From VRUE01 sp036376915 (GTDB lineage Bacteria > Actinomycetota > Thermoleophilia > Solirubrobacterales > 70-9), in contig DASUZK010000114.1 of assembly GCA_036376915.1 (NCBI GenBank), forward strand, positions 22,471 through 86,470: DNA of 64,000 nt, in the 5' to 3' direction. The notes under the pieces are model-generated. The model did no database searches and had not been told where the DNA came from. It was given only the letters and a program-made list of their open reading frames with translations. The position numbers were made by a program, and so were the translations under genes. Positions 52,342 through 60,291 of this stretch are shown here, one piece after another. Each line of letters begins with the position of its first letter. The stretch's first letter is position 1.

Positions 52342-53991
52342 ATGACGTCAACCAGCGACCCGATCGCCGAGCTTCGCTCAGCGGTGGACCGTGCCGCCCT
52401 CGCCTTGCGTGACGGGGAGCCGACCGGTCCCGAGCCGACTCTGGAGCGGCCGCCCAAGGCCGAGCTGGGGGACTACAGCTCCAACGCGGCGATGCTGCTC
52501 GCCGCGCCAATGGGCGAAAACCCGCGCGACGTCGCGGCCAGGCTCGCCGCCGAGCTCGGCGAACAGCTCGGCGAGGGAACGGTGGAGCGGATCGACGTCG
52601 CCGGCCCGGGGTTCGTCAACCTCTTCCTCGCCGACGCGTGGTACCGGCGCGCGATGGCCAGCCTCGCTGCCGCCGGCGAGCGAGGCCTCGGCCCGGAGCC
52701 GACCGCCGCGCCGGAACGCGTCCTGGTCGAGTTCGTCTCCGCCAACCCGACCGGCCCGCTGCACATCGGCGGCGGTCGCCACGCGGCCTACGGCGACTCG
52801 CTCGTCCGCCTGCTCGAGGCGGTCGGGCACGAGGTCGAGCGCGAGTTCTACGTCAACGACGCGGGCGGGCAGATCGACCGGTTCGCGGCCTCGATCGCCG
52901 CCCGCATGCGCGGTGAGGAGCCGCCCGAGGACGGCTACGAAGGCGCCTACGTCGGCGACCTGGGCAAGCGGATCGCCGCTGAGGGGATCGACCCCGGCGA
53001 CCTCGAGGCGATCGGCCGCCGCGGCGTGGAGCTGGTGCTGGAGATCGTGCGGGGCACCCTCGACCGCTTTGGCGTCCGTTTCGACAACTGGGTCTCCGAG
53101 CGCGATCTCTACAGCCGCGGCGAGGTCGACGCCGCCCTCGCTCAGCTGGAGCGGGAAGGCCACACCTACCGCAGCGAAGGCGCGCTTTGGCTGCGCACGA
53201 CGAGCTTCGACGACGACAAGGACCGGGTGCTGATCCGCGCCAACGGCGAACCGACCTACCTGGCCGCCGACGTCGCCTACCACTGGGACAAGCTCGAGCG
53301 CGGCTTCGACCGGCTGATCGACGTGTTCGGCGCCGACCACCACGGCTACGTCGCCCGCCTGCGTACTTCGATCGCCGGCCTCGGCGCCGACACGGACCGT
53401 TTCGAGGCGCTGATCATGCGTCTCGTCCACATCGTCGAAAGCGGCGAGCGGGCGCAGATGTCCAAGCGCAGCGGCGAGTTCGTCTCGCTGGACGAGCTGC
53501 TCGACGACATCGGAGCCGACGCGACGCGCTGGTTCATGCTCTGGCGCAGCCATGACACCACCGTCGACCTCGACCTCGAGCTGGCCCGGCGCCAGTCCAA
53601 CGACAACCCCGTCTACTACGTCCAGTACGCGCACGCGAGGATTGCCAGCATCCTGCGCAAGGCGGAGCTCGCGCCCGAGCAGGTCGTATCGGGCGCTGGC
53701 ATCGAGACCCCGGGCAGCACGCTGGAGCCCACCGAGCGCGAGCTGGTCAAGCGCCTGCTCGAGTTCCCCGGCGAGGTGCGAGAGGCCGCCACCCGTCGGG
53801 CGCCGCACCGCATCTGCGCCTACTCGACCGCGGTCGCCGCGGACTTCCACGGCTTCTACCGCGACTGCAAGGTGATCGGCGCCGAGGGCGAGGGCGTCGA
53901 GCGCTCGCGCCTGGCGCTCGCCCTGCTGGCCAAACGCACGATCGCCGGCTCGCTCGGGTTGCTCGGGATCTCGTCACCGGAGCGGATGTGA
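52342..53991 (+). CDS. argS: arginyl-tRNA synthetase, 549 aa
   Basis: The HIGH-type motif in ANPTGPLHIGGGRHAAYGD, the KMSKS-equivalent QMSKRSGEFVSLDEL and the C-terminal anticodon-binding domain (NPVYYVQYAHARI onward) are intact. It charges tRNA-Arg. TACGAT lies 7 nt before ATG 52342, so the ATG at 52333 is not the true start. It overlaps the next gene by 4 nt. Confidence 0.96.
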   Translation: MTSTSDPIAELRSAVDRAALALRDGEPTGPEPTLERPPKAELGDYSSNAAMLLAAPMGENPRDVAARLAAELGEQLGEGTVERIDVAGPGFVNLFLADAWYRRAMASLAAAGERGLGPEPTAAPERVLVEFVSANPTGPLHIGGGRHAAYGDSLVRLLEAVGHEVEREFYVNDAGGQIDRFAASIAARMRGEEPPEDGYEGAYVGDLGKRIAAEGIDPGDLEAIGRRGVELVLEIVRGTLDRFGVRFDNWVSERDLYSRGEVDAALAQLEREGHTYRSEGALWLRTTSFDDDKDRVLIRANGEPTYLAADVAYHWDKLERGFDRLIDVFGADHHGYVARLRTSIAGLGADTDRFEALIMRLVHIVESGERAQMSKRSGEFVSLDELLDDIGADATRWFMLWRSHDTTVDLDLELARRQSNDNPVYYVQYAHARIASILRKAELAPEQVVSGAGIETPGSTLEPTERELVKRLLEFPGEVREAATRRAPHRICAYSTAVAADFHGFYRDCKVIGAEGEGVERSRLALALLAKRTIAGSLGLLGISSPERM

Positions 53992-54626
53992 TGCTCCGCC
54001 GCGGGTCCAAGCGCCCGCTGCTGGCGGAGATCCCCGTGCGGCAGGATGCTCCCTCGCGCCCGGCGGCGCTCGGTCGGGCCGAGCTGCAGGCGTTCTCGGG
54101 GCTGGCACGAGAGCTGAGTGGGTCGAGCTCCGTCCTGGCCACGGGCCCGGCCAGGTCGACCGTAGCGCTCGGGCTCGCGGCGGCAGCCGTCGCGCAGGGC
54201 CGGCGCGTCGCCCTGCTCGAGTGCGACCTGGCGACTCCCGCGCTCGCCCTCACGCTCGGCCTCGACGCGACCCCCGGCCTGCACGAGTACCTGCTCGGTG
54301 AGACGGGAGCGGCCCATCTCCTGCAGCCACTGACGCTGGCCGGCCCTGCCTCCGGCGGGGCTTCTGAGCCTCTGGTCTGCATCGTGGCCGGGGCACCCGA
54401 GCCGGCGCCGGTGGCACTGCTCGATTCCGACCGCTGTGACCAGGCGATTCAGAAGCTGCGCCGTGCCTACGACCTGCTCGCGATCGTCGGCCCCCCTCTG
54501 GAGAAGGACGCCGAGACGTTGTTGGCGCTGGCCGAACACGCCGATACGACGATCGCCTGCGGTGGGCAGGCTGAGCTTCGCAAGCGCCTGCCGCCCCCGG
54601 TCACCGGCCGCGTCGTCGTCGCCTAG
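53988..54626 (+). CDS. ParA/MinD-like ATPase homologue with degenerate Walker A, 212 aa
   Basis: SSVLATGPARSTVALGLAAAAVAQGRRVALLECDLATPALALTLG follows the layout of CpsD/MinD ATPases (deviant Walker A, then D-L/D-P and GL), but the P-loop Lys is replaced in TGPARST. Nucleotide binding is doubtful. The rest keeps the domain shape (YDLLAIVGPP). It is co-translated with argS. Function unknown. Confidence 0.6.
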   Translation: MMLRRGSKRPLLAEIPVRQDAPSRPAALGRAELQAFSGLARELSGSSSVLATGPARSTVALGLAAAAVAQGRRVALLECDLATPALALTLGLDATPGLHEYLLGETGAAHLLQPLTLAGPASGGASEPLVCIVAGAPEPAPVALLDSDRCDQAIQKLRRAYDLLAIVGPPLEKDAETLLALAEHADTTIACGGQAELRKRLPPPVTGRVVVA

Positions 54627-55094
54627 TCAGAGGTCGTAGCGCCGCAGGTCGGCCTCGAGCCGCTCGGCCTCCTCACCCTGTGGAGCGGTTGCGGCTCCAG
54701 GCGGCGGCGAGCGATCCCCGTCGCGCCGCCAGCGGGCGACGCCGAAGGCAAGGGCGCATACCGCGACGAGCAGCGCGACGATCGGGACGAGGTAGGCGGA
54801 GAGGTCGAACCCGGTCGCCTCCGGAAGCGCCAAGGCGGCCGGTCCGTACTGGCCGACCAGCGCATCCTTGATCTCGGCCTTGGTCTTGCCTTCGGCGACC
54901 AGCTTCGCGACGTAGACCTTCTCGCGGCGGGCCTGCGGCGAGTCGGAGAGCTCGAGCAGGGTGCCGCAGATCGGGCACATCACCTCGTCTTCGACGTCGC
55001 TGACCGTCGTCTTCGGGACGGGCTCGGCGCCCGTGGCGGCGGCGGGTGCGGCCAGCGCCAACACCACCGTGGCAAGGAGCGTCAGGCGCCTCAC
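54627..55094 (-). CDS. ccmH: CcmH-type cytochrome c maturation protein, 155 aa
   Basis: A signal peptide, then the CcmH domain with the redox pair in VMCPICGTLLELSDSPQA and the helical KVYVAKLVAEGKTKAEIKDALVGQYG, then a transmembrane helix (~96-118) and a charged tail. It would reduce apocytochrome c. Its GTG overlaps the ccmG stop. The Cys motif is CPIC rather than LRCxxC at the usual position. Confidence 0.85.
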   Translation of the reverse strand: MRRLTLLATVVLALAAPAAATGAEPVPKTTVSDVEDEVMCPICGTLLELSDSPQARREKVYVAKLVAEGKTKAEIKDALVGQYGPAALALPEATGFDLSAYLVPIVALLVAVCALAFGVARWRRDGDRSPPPGAATAPQGEEAERLEADLRRYDL

Positions 55095-55612
55095 CGTCGG
55101 CCTTCGATCAGGGGCTCGACCTGTTCGCGCAGGAGCCGGTCGTCAAGCGGCCGGCGCCAGATCAGCGCCAGGCGGCCCCGTGGGTCGACGAGGAAGCTCT
55201 CGGGCACCCCGGTGGAGCCGAAGGCGGCGCTGCGCTCGTCGCCGACCGAGCGCAGCTGGGGATACGTGGTCGGGTAGCTGCGCAGGAAGGAGAGCGCGTC
55301 GTCGCTGTTGTCCTGCACGTTGATCCCGACCACCGTCGTGTCACGGTCGCGGTAGCGTCGCTGGAAGCGCTCCAGCGCCGGCGCCTCCTCGCGGCAGGGG
55401 ATGCACCAGGAGGCCCAGAGGTTGACCAGCACCCACTGGCCGCGGTGCTCGCCGATCGAGCCCTGGCCCGGGCCCGACAGCGACGGCAGCTTCCGATCGG
55501 GCACCGGCTCGCCAACCTCGATCTTCGCGTTCCCCTTGCTGAGCAGGCCGAAGGCGAGCAGGCCGATCACGGCCCCCACGGCGAGGAAGGTGAGGAACGA
55601 GCGCGCGCTCAC
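55091..55612 (-). CDS. ccmG: CcmG/DsbE-type thioredoxin-like protein, 173 aa
   Basis: An N-terminal anchor helix is followed by a thioredoxin fold with active site ASWCIPCREEAP and GVPESFLVDPRGRL. It supplies reductant to CcmH on the outer face of the membrane. TAGTCT lies 8 nt before GTG 55612. CcmF/CcmC genes are not in this window. Confidence 0.88.
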   Translation of the reverse strand: MSARSFLTFLAVGAVIGLLAFGLLSKGNAKIEVGEPVPDRKLPSLSGPGQGSIGEHRGQWVLVNLWASWCIPCREEAPALERFQRRYRDRDTTVVGINVQDNSDDALSFLRSYPTTYPQLRSVGDERSAAFGSTGVPESFLVDPRGRLALIWRRPLDDRLLREQVEPLIEGRR

Positions 55613-55661
55613 GGCGGCGAAGACTAGTTAGCGGTCACCTCCGGCAACCTCGCTGCCGCCG

Positions 55662-55667
55662 TAGAAT
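55662..55667 (+). promoter_or_regulatory. -10 element of tRNA-Gly
   Basis: TAGAAT stands 9 nt before the tRNA 5' end, the same hexamer used by several leaderless genes here. Confidence 0.5.
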
Positions 55668-55676
55668 CCCCTGCGC

Positions 55677-55749
55677 GCGGACGTAGCTCAGTTGGTAGAG
55701 CGCGAGCTTCCCAAGCTCGAGGTCGCGGGTTCGACCCCCGTCGTCCGCT
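55677..55749 (+). tRNA. tRNA-Gly (anticodon CCC)
   Basis: Acceptor GCGGACG/CGTCCGC, D-arm GCTC..GAGC, anticodon arm CGAGC-TTCCCAA-GCTCG and T-arm GCGGG-TTCGACC-CCCGT-like pairing form a full cloverleaf. The anticodon is CCC, reading GGG. CCA is not encoded, as for the tmRNA. Confidence 0.95.
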
Positions 55750-55801
55750 TCCTCGGCTCTCATCGGTCAAGGTTGCCGCCCCAGATTCCGATCTTGGAGA
55801 A

Positions 55802-57811
55802 GTGGTATCCGGACTGAGCCAGCGTGCGCGAAGGACCGTCCTTGCCGGCGGCCTCCTCGCCCTATGCCTGCTCGTCGCCTTCATCGCGCACGTCGCGGTC
55901 GGGTTTGGCGGCCGCGGTGCCGAAGCGCTCTTCAACACCTGGATCTACAGCGCCCTGATGCTGACCAGCGGCGTCGCCTGTCTGTTGCGGGCCGTGCTGA
56001 TCCGCCGCGAGCGGTTCGTCTGGGCACTGCTGGGAGTCGGCTTGCTGCTCTATACGGGCGGGGAAATCTATTACGCGGCTGTCCTCGCCGAGAAGCCGAC
56101 GGTGCCGATCCCCTCTCCCGCCGACGGGGGCTACCTCGCCTTCTACCCGCTCGCCTACGTGGCGCTGATCGCCCTCCTGCGGGCGAGGATCGGCGCCTTT
56201 CCGGTCGCGCGGTGGCTGGACGGCGCGATCGTCGGCTCCGCCGTCGCGGCGCTGGCGGCGGCGTTCGCGCTCGGGCCGATCGTCGACGCCTCCAGCGAAG
56301 GCCAGACACTCGCCGTCGCGACCAACCTCGCCTACCCGATCGCCGACCTGACCCTGTTGACGATGGTGGCAACCGCCGCCTCGTTCACCGGCTGGCGGCC
56401 GGGACGCAGCTGGGCGGTCCTCGGTGCCGGCCTCCTGCTGCTCGCCGTCTCCGACGGCGTCTATTTGCTGCAGGCCGCCAAGGGGACCTACGTCGAAGGC
56501 ACGATTCTCGACGCCGGCTGGCCGTGCGGCGTTCTGCTGGTGGCCAGCGCGGCATGGATCGAGCAGGGCGCCACGGAGCCACTGCGATCGCGGGCGGTGC
56601 GGATCATCGCGATACCGGCCGCCGCGGCCCTGGTCGCGATCTCCATTCAGGCAGCCGAACGATTCGCCACTACCCCCACCGCAGCGGCGGTCATCTCCCT
56701 GCTCACCCTGATCGCGGTCGTCGTGCGGCTGGTCCTCTCGCTGCGTGAGAGCCAGGGGGAAGCTCGCACGAACGCGCAAGAGTCGCGCACCGACGAGCTG
56801 ACCGGGCTGCCCAACCGCAGGGCGTTGATGCTGGACCTGGAGCGCGCGATCACGCGGCCATCGGCAACTGGCTCCCTCCGGCTCCTCGCGATGTTCGACC
56901 TCGACGGCTTCAAGGTCTACAACGACACCTTCGGCCACCCGGCTGGAGACGCCTTGCTGGAACGACTCGGTGGGCGCCTGGAGCGCTTCACGGCCTCGCA
57001 GGGCCACGCCTACCGGCTGGGTGGCGATGAGTTCTGCCTGCTGGCCGAGTGCACGGCGGCGGAGGTCGACGCGATCGTCGCCGGCGCCACCGCCGCGCTC
57101 TCTGAGCGCGGTAAGGGCTTTTCGGTCACGGCCTCGCAAGGCAGCGTCCTGTTGCCGAGCGAGGCCGCCTCGGTTGAGGAGGCGATGCAGCTCGTCGACC
57201 GCCGTATGTACGCGAACAAGGTCAGCGAGCGGACCTCGGCCGGCTCGCAGTCGCGCGACGTGCTGATGACGGCGCTGCGCGAACGCCAACCGCAACTGGC
57301 CGAGCAAGCCGTCGACATCGCCGAGCTGGCGCTGGCGGTCGCCGAGGAGCTGGGAATGGAGGCCGAGCAGCGCGACGAGACCTACCGCGCCGCGCAGCTG
57401 CACGAGACAGGGAAGATGGCGATCCCCGACGCGATCCTGAGCAAGCCGGGCCCGCTCGAGGAGCCCGAGTGGGAGTTCGTCCGCCAGCACACCCTGATCG
57501 GGGAGCGGATCATCGCCTCGGCGGCGGCGCTCGTGCCGGTCGCGCGCCTGGTTCGCTCGAGCGGCGAGCGCTGGGACGGCGGTGGCTACCCGGACTCCCT
57601 GCGCGGCGAGCAGATCCCACTCGGCTCGCGGGTGGTCGCCGTGTGCGAGGCCTACGCGGCGATGGTCTCAGAGCGCCCCTACAGCGTCGCGATGCGTCCC
57701 TCGCGGGCTGTCGAAGAGCTAAGCCGCGGCGCCGGCTCGCAGTTCGATCCCAAAGTCGTTGCGGCCTTCGAGCGGATCGCCGCGCAGCGCGGTCTTCCCG
57801 TCGGAGCTTGA
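55802..57811 (+). CDS. membrane GGDEF protein with degenerate HD-GYP domain, 669 aa
   Basis: About nine transmembrane helices (residues 10-325) precede a GGDEF domain (~335-480) with intact YRLGGDEFCLL and DELTGLPNR, so c-di-GMP synthesis is plausible. The C-terminal part (~495-665) resembles HD-GYP: HETGKMAIPDAILSKPG and RWDGGGYPDSLRG. The HD pair is HE, the first His of the domain and the HHE triad (SGE here) are missing. The phosphodiesterase is probably inactive. No ligand-binding motif is recognised in the membrane part. Confidence 0.85.
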   Translation: MVSGLSQRARRTVLAGGLLALCLLVAFIAHVAVGFGGRGAEALFNTWIYSALMLTSGVACLLRAVLIRRERFVWALLGVGLLLYTGGEIYYAAVLAEKPTVPIPSPADGGYLAFYPLAYVALIALLRARIGAFPVARWLDGAIVGSAVAALAAAFALGPIVDASSEGQTLAVATNLAYPIADLTLLTMVATAASFTGWRPGRSWAVLGAGLLLLAVSDGVYLLQAAKGTYVEGTILDAGWPCGVLLVASAAWIEQGATEPLRSRAVRIIAIPAAAALVAISIQAAERFATTPTAAAVISLLTLIAVVVRLVLSLRESQGEARTNAQESRTDELTGLPNRRALMLDLERAITRPSATGSLRLLAMFDLDGFKVYNDTFGHPAGDALLERLGGRLERFTASQGHAYRLGGDEFCLLAECTAAEVDAIVAGATAALSERGKGFSVTASQGSVLLPSEAASVEEAMQLVDRRMYANKVSERTSAGSQSRDVLMTALRERQPQLAEQAVDIAELALAVAEELGMEAEQRDETYRAAQLHETGKMAIPDAILSKPGPLEEPEWEFVRQHTLIGERIIASAAALVPVARLVRSSGERWDGGGYPDSLRGEQIPLGSRVVAVCEAYAAMVSERPYSVAMRPSRAVEELSRGAGSQFDPKVVAAFERIAAQRGLPVGA

Positions 57812-57917
57812 GCCGGGCAGCCCGAGGGATCGGCATGCCGCCCGGTGTCGGCTACCGCTTTTGCGGCCCAGCCAAAAGCCGGTCCAGATGCCGAGCGAAA
57901 GCTAGACGAGGCAAAAG

Positions 57918-57947
57918 CTGGCGGGAGGACCCATGCCACCCCGCCAG
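57918..57947. terminator. hairpin between convergent genes
   Basis: CTGGCGGG and CCCGCCAG form an 8-bp stem between the GGDEF gene (ends 57811) and the lipase gene (ends 57976). Confidence 0.5.
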
Positions 57948-57975
57948 CCCGATCGATTCTTTCGCTCTATTGGCC

Positions 57976-58644
57976 CTATTTGACGAATTCGCGCACCTGC
58001 GTGTAGACCGTCGCGTCCGTCGTCAGCGCGGTGTGCGAGATGCATGCCGTTTTCGTGTTGGTAGCCCCCGCCAGCGATACGCTCGAGTCGGGGTTGATGA
58101 TGCTGTCGCACGGCGACCACCATGTGCCGTAGTTGACGGCGCCCGGCGTCTCGTCTTCGGCGTTCAGTTCGGAGAGGAATTTCGAGCCGACCCGCATCTC
58201 CACGCAGGAAGCGCTGAAGCAGAAGTTCGCGGTGTCGGTGCCGTGGTTCGGTCCACCCAGTGAAACCCAGTCGTCAACCGTCGCTTCGCCCCCGAGGAAC
58301 TTGATGTACCAGCGGCTGTTGAGGCTGCCCATCGAGTGGGCGATGATGTCGACCTTCGAGGCTCCGGTCGTTTTCAGCAGCGATTCGACGCGGACTTTCA
58401 CCTCTTTTTCGGCGTCGGTCACGTTCGACTGCGAGGTGTTGTAGCTGTAGTTGCTCAAATACGATTTCGGGTAGCCATCTTTTTCGAATTTCGAGATCAT
58501 CGTTTTCCACAGCGATGAGCTCTCCAGATAGCCGTGCACGAATAGGATCGGGTCCTGTCCGAAGGCGGCGCCGGGCGACACCGCCGTGCCGGCCAGGCAG
58601 ACGGCCATCGTGGCCACGAAACCTGCCAGTCGCTTGTTCCGCAT
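57976..58644 (-). CDS. secreted triacylglycerol lipase-like alpha/beta hydrolase, 222 aa
   Basis: A signal peptide (~1-28) is followed by the oxyanion loop PILFVHGYLESSSLW, nucleophile Ser in DIIAHSMGSLNSRWY, GPNHGTDTANF and late His in CISHTALTTD, matching bacterial lipases of the LipA/EstB type. Four Cys could form disulfides. An SD GGAGAG precedes the ATG. Confidence 0.9.
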   Translation of the reverse strand: MRNKRLAGFVATMAVCLAGTAVSPGAAFGQDPILFVHGYLESSSLWKTMISKFEKDGYPKSYLSNYSYNTSQSNVTDAEKEVKVRVESLLKTTGASKVDIIAHSMGSLNSRWYIKFLGGEATVDDWVSLGGPNHGTDTANFCFSASCVEMRVGSKFLSELNAEDETPGAVNYGTWWSPCDSIINPDSSVSLAGATNTKTACISHTALTTDATVYTQVREFVK

Positions 58645-58729
58645 TGCTCTCTCCTTCGATCGATGCCCCCTCCGCCATCCCGCTCTGGGACAGGCGGAGG
58701 GAGCTTGGGGTGTGAAGCCTGCCTTGGCC

Positions 58730-59692
58730 TCAGCTGGGATTGATGTAGACGACCGAGATCGCCATCGCGTCGTCGATCAGGTGATGCCCTTCCGGCACGT
58801 TGTAGATGCCGTGCAGGCGGATCGTCTGGTTTTTGCCGATCGTCGAGATCGGGTTGCCGGTGCAGGTGCCCATAGACGAAACGTGTTTACGCCCGTCGGG
58901 GGTTTCGTAGCCCGGCCCCCCGTAGCCCGCCACCGAGTTGCAGAGAACGGTGCCTCCGGTGCTCTCGTTGGTCACTTCGAGGTTGACGCCGTGGTCGTGG
59001 ATGTGGCCGGCGGCGGCGATCAGTTTGCCGCCGAAGCTGGCTTTCCAGTCGTAGTGGGTGTCGCTGAATCCGGTTGGGACCGTGATGTAGGAGTTCAGTG
59101 AGCACTGGTTGGCGTCGAGCCAGACCGGGCGCAGCGGCGCGCGGCTGGTGTGGTCGCTGCCCGTTGCGTACTTCCAGGTCATGCGGATTTTCACCGTTTT
59201 GCTGGTCGTTTCCCAGTTCATCAGGTCGAAGACCATGTTCCAGGTCTCCGAGCTGTTGACCTTGTAGCCATAGGGCAGCGAGGTCAGGTCCATCGGGGTG
59301 CGCTCGTCGCCGGAGGCGAAGAAGCGTTCGCCGAGCAGGCCCGGTCCTTTGCTGCCGCAGGTGACGTCGGACTTGCCGCTCGATTTGGCCGCGAACATCG
59401 CGTGGTGGAGCATCGGGCCCTGGCTGATCGTCGCTTTGCTCCCGTCGGTGTAGACGAGGTCCGGCGTGACGCCGATGATCGAGCAGCCGGTGCAGGGCTT
59501 GGCGATGTTCTGGACGATCTGGTTGGTGATCATCCCCGCTTCCTCGTGGTCGTGCGGGTCGCCGTTGCCGGCTGGGATCGTGTACGGGCCGTAGTCGATC
59601 GTTTTGGTCGTGATCGCCGCGCTTGCGCTGGCCGCGGGCACGAGGGCCACGACAAGGCATGCAAGCAGGGCCAAGCGTTTGATGGCGGGCAT
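58730..59692 (-). CDS. secreted SURNod19-like protein, 320 aa
   Basis: A signal peptide (~1-25) is followed by DYGPYTIPAGNGDPHDHEE, KPCTGCSIIGVTPDLVYTDG, GPMLHHAMFAAKS, GERFFASGDERTPMDL and AAGHIHDHGVNL. This order resembles the stress-upregulated Nod19 (SURNod19) family, whose function is unknown. The His-rich motifs could bind metal. The SD AAGGAG fits ATG 59692; TTG 59695 is also in frame. Confidence 0.7.
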   Translation of the reverse strand: MPAIKRLALLACLVVALVPAASASAAITTKTIDYGPYTIPAGNGDPHDHEEAGMITNQIVQNIAKPCTGCSIIGVTPDLVYTDGSKATISQGPMLHHAMFAAKSSGKSDVTCGSKGPGLLGERFFASGDERTPMDLTSLPYGYKVNSSETWNMVFDLMNWETTSKTVKIRMTWKYATGSDHTSRAPLRPVWLDANQCSLNSYITVPTGFSDTHYDWKASFGGKLIAAAGHIHDHGVNLEVTNESTGGTVLCNSVAGYGGPGYETPDGRKHVSSMGTCTGNPISTIGKNQTIRLHGIYNVPEGHHLIDDAMAISVVYINPS

Positions 59693-59891
59693 CAAGTATC
59701 TCCTTCTATGAAGAGGGGCCCCCAGCCGTCTCTGCGACCGGGCGCTGCGTTCAGTCAGGCAGCCTAAACTAGTCAGGAAATGATGTCAAGGTTGCGGAAG
59801 ATCACGATCCGGGTCAGCCGCTTCCCGCGCCGGGCCGCCCTAGATACCAGCGGCCCGACAAAAAGCGCACCCCACCCCGACGCTCTCGCTG

Positions 59892-60167
59892 CTAGGACGC
59901 CCGGGCGAGGGGTTGGGGGAGCTCGATGAGAGCCGCCTCGCGGTAGAAGTGCTCGGTGGCGCCGCGGACCTTGCGTTCGCCGGCCAGCTCGATCAGCCCC
60001 GATTCGAGCAGCTGGGTGACGTGGTAGTTGACATTGCTGAGCGGCATCCGCAGCTCGTAGCTGAGTTCGACGGGAGAGAGGGTGCGCCCCCCGTCCATGG
60101 CCAGCACCTCGAGGATTGAGATTCGCAGGGGATGGGTATTCGCACGTGCCAAAAGCTGCCAGTTCAT
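59892..60167 (-). CDS. ArsR-family winged-helix regulator, 91 aa
   Basis: HPLRISILEVLAMDGGRTLSPVELSYELRMPLSNVNYHVTQLLESGLIEL is a complete winged helix with its recognition helix at LSNVNYHVTQL. No metal-sensing Cys is visible. It is divergent from the large secreted-protein gene with operator-like repeats between, so it likely controls both. An SD GGAGGAA precedes ATG. Confidence 0.85.
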   Translation of the reverse strand: MNWQLLARANTHPLRISILEVLAMDGGRTLSPVELSYELRMPLSNVNYHVTQLLESGLIELAGERKVRGATEHFYREAALIELPQPLARAS

Positions 60168-60186
60168 GGTTCCTCCGTCTGGTCGA

Positions 60187-60244
60187 GTTGATCTATACCA
60201 ACTTCTGGGGATACATATACCAAAAAATAGTGGTCCAGATCAAC
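60187..60244. promoter_or_regulatory. operator-like inverted and direct repeats in the divergent promoter
   Basis: GTTGATCTATACCA (60187-60200) and TGGTCCAGATCAAC (60231-60244) are inverted copies. ATACCAA occurs twice in direct orientation between and within them. The stretch is AT-rich against the genome background. Confidence 0.55.
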
Positions 60245-60291
60245 AAAATCGGGTAAGATCACTGGAAATGGCTTCTGGAAGGGAGATTCAG

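Noticed and set aside
58887..59660. Alternative 257-aa minus-strand frame inside the SURNod19-like gene
   Set aside because: It is frame-shifted Arg/Gln/Pro-rich sequence without signal peptide or motifs.
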